A stretch of DNA of 64,000 nucleotides from Mycolicibacterium neoaurum (GTDB lineage Bacteria; Actinomycetota; Actinomycetes; Mycobacteriales; Mycobacteriaceae). The stretch covers positions 620,001 to 684,000 of the forward strand of contig NZ_JAQIIX010000001.1 in the NCBI RefSeq assembly GCF_036946495.1, read 5' to 3'. The notes below the pieces were generated by a model. That model was not told the origin of the DNA. It saw only the letters and a program-made list of their open reading frames with translations, and ran no database searches. This document shows positions 47,257-54,786 of this stretch, piece after piece (the stretch's first letter is position 1; each line of letters starts with the position of its first letter). A program made the position numbers and the translations under genes.

Positions 47257-49635
47257 CTACCGACCGAAGCCCGCATTGCGCAGGGCATCCGCCATGGATC
47301 CCGACGGCGCCGACTCGCGGCGGCCGGAGTTGTTTCCGCGGTTGGGCTTTCGCTGCGGATCTCGCTGTTGACCGCCACGCTGCTGGTTGCCGCGATTCTG
47401 GTGGCCCTGCCCGCCCTTGCCGGGCCCGCGGTCACCACCGCGGGCGGGCTCGTCGTTGAGCCGCAGGGACAACCCGATCCGCTGGCGGTCGACATCGACA
47501 TCGACCACCTTGACCCGCACCACCTGTCCGGATTTGACCACCTCGTGGGGATCGGAGACGAATCTGTCCGACATCGCCGACACGTGCACCAGCCCATCCT
47601 GGTGCACACCCACGTCCACGAACGCCCCGAACGCCGCCACGTTGGTGACAACGCCCTCGAGCACCATCCCCGGCTTCAGATCGGCGACCTTCTCGACACC
47701 GGCGGCAAAGGTCGCGGTGGAGAATGCCGGGCGCGGGTCGCGTCCGGGCTTCTCCAATTCGGAGAGGATGTCGGTCACGGTCGGCACGCCGAACCGCTCG
47801 TCGGCGAAATCCGTTGGAGCAAGCGCGCGCAGGACGCGCTCATTTCCGATCAATTCGCCCAGTGTGATGTTGGAGCGGTCCAGGATGCGCCGCACCACCG
47901 GATAAGACTCCGGGTGCACCCCGGACGCATCCAGTGGGTCATCGCCTCCGGTGATCCGCAGGAACCCCGCGCACTGTTCGAAAGCCTTGGGCCCCAGCCG
48001 CGGAACTTTCAGCAGCGCGCTGCGGCTGCGGAATGGCCCGGTGTTCTCCCGGTGCGCGACGATGGCCTCGGCCAAGGTGTCGGTGACACCGGAGACCCGC
48101 GCCAACAGCGGCACCGACGCCGTGTTCAGGTCGACGCCCACGGCGTTGACGGCATCCTCGACCACCGCGTCGAGACTGCGGGCCAAGGTGCCGGGCGTGA
48201 CATCGTGCTGGTACTGGCCGACGCCGATCGACTTCGGTTCGATCTTGACCAGTTCGGCCAGCGGATCCTGCAATCGCCGCGCGATGGACACCGCCCCGCG
48301 CAACGTCACATCCAGTTGTGGCAGTTCGTGTGCCGCATAAGCAGACGCCGAATACACCGAGGCGCCTGCCTCACTGACCATCGCTTTCACCGGCGCAGCC
48401 CCGCCGGCGGCGCGGATGTCGGCGATCAGCTCGGCGGCCAGCGCATCGGTCTCCCGTGAGGCCGTGCCGTTGCCGACCGCGATCAGCTCGACACCGTGGC
48501 GGGCGACCAATGCCGCCAGTGTGGCCTTGGCGGAATCCCACTGCTTCTGCGGCTGATGCGGGAAGATCGCGCAGGTGTCGACGACCTTGCCGGTGCCGTC
48601 GACCACGGCGACCTTGACCCCGGTCCGGAATCCCGGGTCGAGACCCAGCGTGGGGCGCGTCCCGGCCGGAGCGGCCAACAACAGATCCTTCAGGTTGCGG
48701 GCGAACACCGCGACGGCATCGGCTTCGGCGCGCTGGCGCAACCGGATGCGGGCGTCCACGGCCGCCGAGATCATCAGCTTGGTCCGCCAGGCCAATCGCA
48801 CGGTGGTGGCCAGCCACGGGGTGGCCGGGCCCGCCGCGGCCAGATCGACGCCCAGGCTGTGGGCGACCCGCGCCTGGTACACCTCGTCGGCTCCGCCGTC
48901 GAAGTTCACCGCCAGGATCTGCTCCTTCTCGCCACGCAACACCGCGAGCACCCGGTGCGACGGCATCTTCTCCAGCGGTTCGGAGAATTCGAAGTAGTCG
49001 CGGAACTTCTGCCCGGCCGGGCTCTTTGCGGCCTCCTCCGACCACGGCGCGGTCCGCAGCGTGCCGTCGGCCCAGAATTTGGTGCGCACGTCACCGACCA
49101 GTTCGGCATCCTCGGCCGCCCGCTCGATCAGGATGTGCCGGGCCCCGTCGAGTGCGGCGGCGGTGTCGGCGACCTGCTCCCCCACGAATTCGGCGGCAGC
49201 CTCGTCCGGTACCAGCGTCGGGTCCGCGAGCAGCCGGTCGGCCAGGGGCTCCAGCCCGGCCTCGCGCGCGATCTGCGCCTTGGTCCGCCGCTTCGGCTTG
49301 AAGGGCAGATAGATGTCCTCGATACGGGCCTTGGTCTCCGCCGTCAGCAGCGCGTTCCTCAGCTCGTCGGTCAGCTTGCCCTGCTCCTCGATGGAAGCCA
49401 GCACGGCGTCGCGGCGCTGATCGAGTTCACGCAGGTATGCCAACCGCTCCTCAAGGGTGCGCAGCTGACCATCGTCGAGGCTGCCGGTCACCTCCTTGCG
49501 GTACCGCGCGATGAACGGGACCGTGGCACCCTCGTCGAGCAACTGCACGGCCGCCGCGACCTGGCGTTCGGCTACCGCCAGTTCCTCAGCGAGACGGGCA
49601 TTTACGGTACGGATCACGGGCACGCTCGAAGTCAC
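47257..49635 (-). CDS. tex: Tex family RNA-binding transcription accessory protein
   Basis: The 792-residue Tex protein binds nucleic acid and associates with transcription. Domains in order are the N-terminal helical Tex region (TVPFIARYRKEVTGSLDD), a YqgF/RNase H-like domain (LGLDPGFRTGVKVAVVDGTGKV), a helix-hairpin-helix part (ARVSGVTDTLAEAIVAHREN) and a C-terminal S1 domain (GMVLEGVVTNVAAFGAFVDVGVHQDGLVHVS). A Gly/Arg/Asn/Gln-rich tail of about 60 residues follows the S1 domain and probably adds RNA affinity. The start is GTG 49635. Confidence 0.94.
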   Translation of the reverse strand: MTSSVPVIRTVNARLAEELAVAERQVAAAVQLLDEGATVPFIARYRKEVTGSLDDGQLRTLEERLAYLRELDQRRDAVLASIEEQGKLTDELRNALLTAETKARIEDIYLPFKPKRRTKAQIAREAGLEPLADRLLADPTLVPDEAAAEFVGEQVADTAAALDGARHILIERAAEDAELVGDVRTKFWADGTLRTAPWSEEAAKSPAGQKFRDYFEFSEPLEKMPSHRVLAVLRGEKEQILAVNFDGGADEVYQARVAHSLGVDLAAAGPATPWLATTVRLAWRTKLMISAAVDARIRLRQRAEADAVAVFARNLKDLLLAAPAGTRPTLGLDPGFRTGVKVAVVDGTGKVVDTCAIFPHQPQKQWDSAKATLAALVARHGVELIAVGNGTASRETDALAAELIADIRAAGGAAPVKAMVSEAGASVYSASAYAAHELPQLDVTLRGAVSIARRLQDPLAELVKIEPKSIGVGQYQHDVTPGTLARSLDAVVEDAVNAVGVDLNTASVPLLARVSGVTDTLAEAIVAHRENTGPFRSRSALLKVPRLGPKAFEQCAGFLRITGGDDPLDASGVHPESYPVVRRILDRSNITLGELIGNERVLRALAPTDFADERFGVPTVTDILSELEKPGRDPRPAFSTATFAAGVEKVADLKPGMVLEGVVTNVAAFGAFVDVGVHQDGLVHVSAMSDRFVSDPHEVVKSGQVVRVKVVDVDVDRQRIGLSLRLNDEPARGGDRGPGKGGQGHQNRGNQQRGGQQRDPQRKPNRGNNSGRRESAPSGSMADALRNAGFGR

Positions 49636-49681
49636 GCCGAGACACTACCGAATAGCCCTGACAGCCGTTCGGAGGGTGAGA

Positions 49682-49709
49682 GCGCGCGACCGAGACAGCT
49701 ATCGCGCGC
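49682..49709 (-). terminator. Hairpin at the end of the acyltransferase gene
   Basis: GCGCGCGA and TCGCGCGC form a perfect 8-bp stem with a 12-nt loop, overlapping the acyltransferase stop codon. There is no U tract; it could slow polymerase before the tex promoter. Confidence 0.4.
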
Positions 49710-51006
49710 AGGCGCGCGCGGCCAGCACTGCGACAAGGAAACACGCCAACGGCACCCAGCCGTCGGCCCCGGCCAGCCCATTCTTGGCGACCAGCAGCAT
49801 CGCCACCCCGGACACGCAGATCAGCACGCCCGCCACCACCGACAGGATCTCGGCTCGCCGCGAGTTCGCTCCGACCGCCCCGACCGGATCATCCCACCAC
49901 GGCATTCTGCGGTGTTCCAGTGGGGACAGCAGCAGGAACGTCACGAACATCACCACCGCGAAGACCGCCGCCCGCAACGCCAACATCGCCCAGAAGTCCG
50001 GCGCGTGCACGTCATAGGCGTCGAGTCCGAACGCGTTCAGCGCAAAGGTGGCGACGGCGATCGCCGGGATATGCCACAGATAGAGGGTCATGGCCCCCGA
50101 ATTGCCGACCGCGACCACGTACCAGACCCGAGGACGCTGCGCCCAGCGACCGATGGGACCCGCGGCCGCTACGAAGACGCAGGACATCCAGACGCAATGC
50201 AGGGCGAGCAACACCGTCGGTGGCGACACGTTCGAGACACCGTGGCTGCTGCCGGTCGTGACCAGGGACACCTCATAGGTCTGCGTCAGCGCCAGCGCGA
50301 CCTGGGCACCCAACGCCACCGCCGCCGCGGCCAACGCGGCGGCGGGCCGGATCAGCCTGCGGGCGTATGCCACGCCGATGACCACCGGGATCAGCCATAC
50401 GAACAGGAAGTTGCCGACCCCGGCTTCGGACGAGCCGACGGCGAACCGGATCTGGTCGACACCCGCGGCGACGGTCACCAGCGCGGCGACCACGGCCGCG
50501 GCCGTGCCGGCACTACCGATGCGGGTGAGCAGCGGAACGAAGGCAATCACGACCAGATAGACGCCGAGAAACCACAGCAGCGCCACGCATTCGCGGCCCA
50601 ACCGATCGGCCGACGCCCCACCGAGGATCATCCGCGCCACCACCAGCGCCACGGTCCAGAACCCCAGATACCAGAACACCGGCCGGCACAGCCGCTGCGC
50701 CCGGCTCACCAGCCAACTCCCCCACGCCGTGCCCGGATGCCAGCCGTAGGCGGCCGCCGCGCCGCCTGCGAAGAAGAAGAGGGGCATCACCTGCACCACC
50801 CAGGTGAGGGGGGTCAGCTGCGGCAACTCGCCGAGGATGTTGCCGATCCACAAACCATCGCTGTCGATGGTGGCGAGCAGCAGCGCGCAGTGCCCGAACA
50901 TCACGACGATCAGGGCGGAAAGCCGGGCGACATCGATGGCGCGATCACGGTTCCCCGCTCCGGCGGTCACCGAACGGGGCGCGGGCAGGAGCTTGGCGAG
51001 CGGCAT
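49699..51006 (-). CDS. Acyltransferase family 3 membrane protein
   Basis: The 435-residue integral membrane protein has about ten to eleven helices and the acyltransferase-3 pattern. An N-terminal RAIDVARLSALIVVMFGH carries the conserved histidine, with GWHPGTAWGSWLVSRAQRLCRPVFWY after it and TMTLYLWHIPA-like GAMTLYLWHIPAIAV later. Family members acylate extracytoplasmic glycans or lipids. ATG 51006 begins just before the first conserved block; the longer open frame to 51225 overlaps the lipoprotein gene and is rejected. Substrate unknown. Confidence 0.85.
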   Translation of the reverse strand: MPLAKLLPAPRSVTAGAGNRDRAIDVARLSALIVVMFGHCALLLATIDSDGLWIGNILGELPQLTPLTWVVQVMPLFFFAGGAAAAYGWHPGTAWGSWLVSRAQRLCRPVFWYLGFWTVALVVARMILGGASADRLGRECVALLWFLGVYLVVIAFVPLLTRIGSAGTAAAVVAALVTVAAGVDQIRFAVGSSEAGVGNFLFVWLIPVVIGVAYARRLIRPAAALAAAAVALGAQVALALTQTYEVSLVTTGSSHGVSNVSPPTVLLALHCVWMSCVFVAAAGPIGRWAQRPRVWYVVAVGNSGAMTLYLWHIPAIAVATFALNAFGLDAYDVHAPDFWAMLALRAAVFAVVMFVTFLLLSPLEHRRMPWWDDPVGAVGANSRRAEILSVVAGVLICVSGVAMLLVAKNGLAGADGWVPLACFLVAVLAARACAR

Positions 51007-51059
51007 GGATATAGCGTGCCGCACCAGGCGGCCGCGCGGATGAGTAGGACTACCCGAGT

Positions 51060-51701
51060 TCAGGCCGTGTTGTCGGCCAGCATCTCGATGCGCTTGAGTG
51101 CCTGCTCTGCGGCCGCGACGGTATCCATGCCACCGCCCGGTCCGCAGCTGGTCACCTCGATGGCTGCGTTGTGCGCCGCCACCACCAGGTTGTCGCAGTT
51201 CCACTCCGCGCTGCGCAATGACCACAGCACCGAACCCGCGGGCGCCTGCACGGCGGGCACCTCGACGGTGAGCGTGTAGGTGCGGTCGGCCATGGTGGTC
51301 ACCTCCACCTCACTGCCCGCACAGGATTCGACGACCCGCCGCACCGATGCGAGCGCGTCGGCGGCCGAGAAGTCCGACGGGTACACCGCGACCATCTCCT
51401 CGTTCACCACCTCGGAACTGCCGTTCGACCCAGACCAGTGCCCGCCGTCCACAGCGGCGGGCCTGTGGTCGACGAGGAACGGCGGGTCGACCTCCAGGGC
51501 CGTGCCGGCACAGCTGTCCGGAACGACGATGGCGAACCTGTTCCCATCCTGATTCTGGACATCGGGGCTGAGCAGGTCGGCGACCTGTCCGGCGGTAATC
51601 GGTCCGATCGACGCTTGGGATGTGGCCCGCGGGTTGTCCACCGTCCGGGTGCAGCCGGCCAGAATGCAGATCAGCACCGCCACAGCCCACAGCCTGGTCA
51701 C
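51060..51701 (-). CDS. Lipoprotein with PknH-like extracellular sensor domain
   Basis: The 213-residue protein has a lipoprotein signal with lipobox LAGC at about residues 14-17. A domain resembling the PknH extracellular sensor follows, with cysteines in PDSCAG, VESCAG, WNCDN and TSCGPG that fit two disulfides. Such proteins are presumed to bind small ligands outside the membrane. GTG 51701 overlaps the SulP stop by 4 bp, so it is translated with the transporter and may serve as its sensor or accessory. The link to anion transport is inferred. Confidence 0.82.
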   Translation of the reverse strand: MTRLWAVAVLICILAGCTRTVDNPRATSQASIGPITAGQVADLLSPDVQNQDGNRFAIVVPDSCAGTALEVDPPFLVDHRPAAVDGGHWSGSNGSSEVVNEEMVAVYPSDFSAADALASVRRVVESCAGSEVEVTTMADRTYTLTVEVPAVQAPAGSVLWSLRSAEWNCDNLVVAAHNAAIEVTSCGPGGGMDTVAAAEQALKRIEMLADNTA

Positions 51702-53392
51702 GGCTGTGAGTCTAGGCGTGGTGCCGGTCGCTGTGGCGTCATCGCATTGTCGCGATGCACGTGGTCGCGCGCATGGGCGATCGCATCATCCAGACTGTCC
51801 ATCAGGTGGTTCTCGTGCCGCAACGATTCGAGGATGCCGATATTCGTCAGCAGCTGGTGTTGCTCTGGGTCGACGCCCTTGATGATGACCAGCGTTCCGC
51901 GCGACTCCAGCTGCTCGGTGATCCGGCTCAGTGCATGCGCGCCCGTCGCGTCGAGGTGATGCAGGCCCGACATCCGGAGGATCACCACCGCGGGCCCGGA
52001 GACCGCGAGTTCGGCGATCGTCGCCGACATCCGCTCGGCGGCGCCGAAGAACATCGCACCGTCCAACCGCAGCAGCATGATGCGTTCATCACCGGGTCGA
52101 TATGCGCCAGGCAGCGCCTCGCGGTGAACGCCGCTGCGCCGGGCCATGGCGGACAGCGCGAAGAGCGCCGCCACCACGATTCCCAATTCCACGGCCTGGA
52201 TCAGGTCGAGACACACCGTGACGCCCGCAGTGAGGACGAAGATCAGCGCGGCCGACCGACCGCTGCGCACGATCCTGGTGACGACGCTGCCGGAGATCAT
52301 GGTGGCTGCCGTCACCATCAATACCGCGGCCAGCGCCGCCAACGGGATGGCGCCCACCGGACCACTGAGCAGATAGACCACACCGATCAGCAGAACCGAA
52401 TGCGTCAGCGCGGCGATCCGGGTTCTGGCACCGGCTTTGACATTCACCGCGGTGCGCGCGATCGCCCCGGTTGCGGGCATCCCGCCGAACAGTCCGGCGG
52501 CCACCGAGGCCATCCCCTGGCCCACGAGCTCACGATCGGGATCACCTGCAGCGGTGCCCGCCAAGCTCGCGGCGACGCGGGCCGACAACAGTGATTCGAT
52601 GGCCGCCAACGCCGCGATCGCCAGTGCCGCACCGAACAGCGCGTGCAACGTCGCGAGATCTGCCTGCGGCCAGGTCGGCATGGGCAATCCGGCGGGTAGT
52701 TCCCCGATCCGTGGGATCGGCAGTGCGGCAACCGAAACCAGCACCGAAGCCGCGATGACCGCCACCAGAGATGACGGAAGGGCCGGGAGCAGGCGAGGTA
52801 GGCCGATCATCACCACGACCACCACGGCCACCACCAGCAGCGCCCATCGGGCGGTGCCACCGTCTGCGGTCGTCAGCGCCTCGACGGCGGCGGGCAGGGG
52901 CCGCAACCCCTCCGGTGTCGCGGTGCCGACGGACGCAGGAACCTGTTGCAGGAAGATGATCACCGCGATACCGAGGGTGAACCCTTCGATGACGGGCCAC
53001 GGGATGACCGTCACGAGCCTGCCCACACCCGTCACACCGGCGACGAACACGATGGCTCCGGCGAGGATCGTCACGACGGCCACGCTGCCAGGGCCGTGCT
53101 GGGCGACGACCGGCGCCAAGACCACGGCCATGGCTCCGGTGGGGCCGGACACCTGCACGTTGGAGCCGCCGAACACTGCGGCGACGATGCCCGCGACGAT
53201 CGCGGTGACCAGGCCCGCGGCAGCACCGACCCCCGAGCTGATCCCGAATGCGAGCGCCAACGGCAGCGCCACGACACCCACGGTGATACCGGCAACGACA
53301 TCGCGGCGCCAGCAGGACCGCAGCCCGGCGTAGTCACGAACGCCGGGCAGCAGTGCGCGGGCGGTTGTCCGCCATCGCGACAGCGAGGTCAT
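51698..53392 (-). CDS. SulP-family anion permease with STAS domain
   Basis: The 564-residue transporter has an N-terminal SulP membrane domain (DVVAGITVGVVALPLALAFGI, GGSNVQVSGPTGAM, GLFGGMPATGAIARTAVNVKAGARTRIA) and a C-terminal STAS domain (about 440-540; VVILRMSGLHHLDATGAHAL). Members carry sulfate, bicarbonate or organic anions. ATG 53392 overlaps the ArsR stop by 4 bp and its own stop overlaps the lipoprotein start by 4 bp, giving a tight three-gene operon. Metal or redox control through ArsR is inferred. Confidence 0.9.
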   Translation of the reverse strand: MTSLSRWRTTARALLPGVRDYAGLRSCWRRDVVAGITVGVVALPLALAFGISSGVGAAAGLVTAIVAGIVAAVFGGSNVQVSGPTGAMAVVLAPVVAQHGPGSVAVVTILAGAIVFVAGVTGVGRLVTVIPWPVIEGFTLGIAVIIFLQQVPASVGTATPEGLRPLPAAVEALTTADGGTARWALLVVAVVVVVMIGLPRLLPALPSSLVAVIAASVLVSVAALPIPRIGELPAGLPMPTWPQADLATLHALFGAALAIAALAAIESLLSARVAASLAGTAAGDPDRELVGQGMASVAAGLFGGMPATGAIARTAVNVKAGARTRIAALTHSVLLIGVVYLLSGPVGAIPLAALAAVLMVTAATMISGSVVTRIVRSGRSAALIFVLTAGVTVCLDLIQAVELGIVVAALFALSAMARRSGVHREALPGAYRPGDERIMLLRLDGAMFFGAAERMSATIAELAVSGPAVVILRMSGLHHLDATGAHALSRITEQLESRGTLVIIKGVDPEQHQLLTNIGILESLRHENHLMDSLDDAIAHARDHVHRDNAMTPQRPAPRLDSQP

Positions 53393-53769
53393 CGTGCGGC
53401 TGTGCCGATGGGCGGCAGTGCGCCGATGGCGTCCAGTTGGTCGCGCTGAGCCGAGAGGGTGTCGGTCAGGAACACCCGTGCGATGACGAGCAACTCGGCG
53501 ACCTTGGGATGGGCGAGCTCGTAGTAGACGGCGTTGCCGACCCGGCGCCCACGCACGACGTGATGGCGCTTGAGCACGGCGAGATGTTGGGACAGCTGGG
53601 TGGGCTCGATATCGGTATCGGCGAGGATCGCGCTCACCGGCGTGGCTGCGGCGCTGGTCGAGAGGATCTCCAGGATGCGGATCCGCGCCGGGTGCGCCAG
53701 GGCCTTGAACAGGTTGGCCTTGATCTCGTAGAGCGGTCGCTCCGGCCCGCCAAGGAAACTATCCGCCAC
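53389..53769 (-). CDS. ArsR-family transcriptional repressor
   Basis: The 126-residue protein has the ArsR winged helix (LFKALAHPARIRILEIL, then EPTQLSQHLAVLKRHHVVRGRRVGNAVYYELAHPKV). No cysteines occur, so it cannot use the thiolate metal site of ArsR/CmtR; SmtB-type His/Asp sites or a small-molecule signal are possible. It heads the SulP-lipoprotein operon. An 18-bp palindrome lies 25 bp upstream in the gap shared with the DUF5313 gene. Confidence 0.9.
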   Translation of the reverse strand: MADSFLGGPERPLYEIKANLFKALAHPARIRILEILSTSAAATPVSAILADTDIEPTQLSQHLAVLKRHHVVRGRRVGNAVYYELAHPKVAELLVIARVFLTDTLSAQRDQLDAIGALPPIGTAAR

Positions 53770-53793
53770 GCCCGCCGCACCCCTGATTGATGG

Positions 53794-53811
53794 ATTGAGA
53801 AAATTCGCAAT
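53794..53811. promoter_or_regulatory. ArsR operator candidate
   Basis: ATTGAGAA-AA-TTCGCAAT is an 18-bp AT-rich palindrome matching in 7 of 9 pairs, unusual against the GC-rich background. It is in the 72-bp divergent promoter region between the ArsR operon and the DUF5313 gene. Confidence 0.55.
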
Positions 53812-53841
53812 TCAGAATACCGACGTTTAGACTTCGCGTCC

Positions 53842-54261
53842 ATGCCGACCGCCACGGGGCCCGAGACACGACCCGGCCCGCTTCAGTACATCGCCTACTG
53901 CTACGGCAAGCGACTTCCCGCGTCCATGCGGCAGTGGGTTGCCGAGGATCTTGCCGGCCCCGGCGCAACGGTGCGCATGATGGCCAGGGTCGCGGTGCCG
54001 GCCATCGCCATCCTCGCTCCCATCTGGTTCATCCCGATGTCGCTGTACCTGCACATCAGCATGACCATGCCGATCTTCATCCCGTTCGTGTTCTTCTCAC
54101 ACGCGCTCAACAAGGTCTGGCGCCGGCACATGCTGGCCAAGCACGGATTGAACCCCAACCTGGTCGACGCCCTGTCCCGACAACGCAATGCCCACAAACA
54201 CCGGGCCTACGAGGAGCGTTACGGCCCGCGTTCGGGTCCGGCGGGCAGTCACGACATCTGA
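53842..54261 (+). CDS. DUF5313 membrane protein
   Basis: The 139-residue protein begins PLQYIAYCYGKRLPASMRQWVAEDLAGPGA, characteristic of DUF5313 proteins found in mycobacteria and relatives. It has two membrane helices (about 48-68 and 70-88) and a basic C-terminus. Its ATG lies about 8 nt after a possible -10 (TAGACT), so the transcript may be leaderless. It is divergent from the ArsR operon and may share its operator. Function unknown. Confidence 0.82.
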   Translation: MPTATGPETRPGPLQYIAYCYGKRLPASMRQWVAEDLAGPGATVRMMARVAVPAIAILAPIWFIPMSLYLHISMTMPIFIPFVFFSHALNKVWRRHMLAKHGLNPNLVDALSRQRNAHKHRAYEERYGPRSGPAGSHDI

Positions 54262-54668
54262 GCCGGAGGCGCACTCACCCGCCGCCGGGTGGCACCCCAC
54301 AGTCCGACCCCGATGCCGACGACCGCACCGCCGAGGCCGATGATCCGCTGGGACTGCGGCATCTGATGATGCACACCGGCACCACCGAGTAGGTAGGCGA
54401 CATCGGCGCCGCCGGAGGCGTGGGGGTACCTCCCGCTTGCGGGGGAGAACCACCCGCGGGTGTTCCTGCCGCGCACACCGGCCGCCAACAACATTCCCCC
54501 GATCAACGCATCGCGGTAACCCATCGACCGCAACAACAGCTGGGCGGTGGCGTCGGGGCGATCGGACGAGCCCCACAGCCGATTCGCTCGCAGCGGGTCC
54601 ACCAAAAACGAGATGCCCGAAGCCATCCGCAATCCCCCGACTGCCACGGCCGCACCGTCGATCGACAT
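54249..54668 (-). CDS. DUF4267-like small membrane protein
   Basis: The 139-residue protein has about four hydrophobic segments and a pattern like DUF4267 proteins (GGLRMASGISFLVDPLRANRLWG, RSMGYRDALIGGMLLAAGVRG). ATG 54668 is the natural start; the frame stays open to 54929 but the extra part crosses the isocitrate lyase promoter. About ten residues (GWFSPASGRYPHASGG) are encoded by a short palindromic repeat that seems to have been inserted into the gene. It overlaps the DUF5313 gene by 13 bp at the 3' ends. Confidence 0.68.
   Translation of the reverse strand: MSIDGAAVAVGGLRMASGISFLVDPLRANRLWGSSDRPDATAQLLLRSMGYRDALIGGMLLAAGVRGRNTRGWFSPASGRYPHASGGADVAYLLGGAGVHHQMPQSQRIIGLGGAVVGIGVGLWGATRRRVSAPPAQMS
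54419..54450. repeat. Short palindromic (REP-like) repeat inside a coding gene
   Basis: GTGGGGGTACCTCCCGC followed by TTGCGGGGGAGAA forms a hairpin in which CTCCCGC pairs with GCGGGGGAG across a short loop. It resembles dispersed intergenic palindromes I recall from other mycobacterial genomes. Here it lies inside the DUF4267-like gene and is read in frame. No second copy was noticed in the window. Confidence 0.5.
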
Positions 54669-54786
54669 GGCTGGCAGCCAAGGTCCGGACTCGACCGGTC
54701 GTGCGCAATCGGCCCAAGTCGGTCCGGCCACGAACCCGTACCGCGATAATCGAGTGGTCCGCAGAGGCTCGACGAGGAGCAGATAG

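Noticed and set aside
48496..51279. 927-codon plus-strand open frame opposite tex and the acyltransferase
   Set aside because: It is Arg/Gly/His-rich without any domain and covers two clear genes on the other strand; typical high-GC shadow frame.
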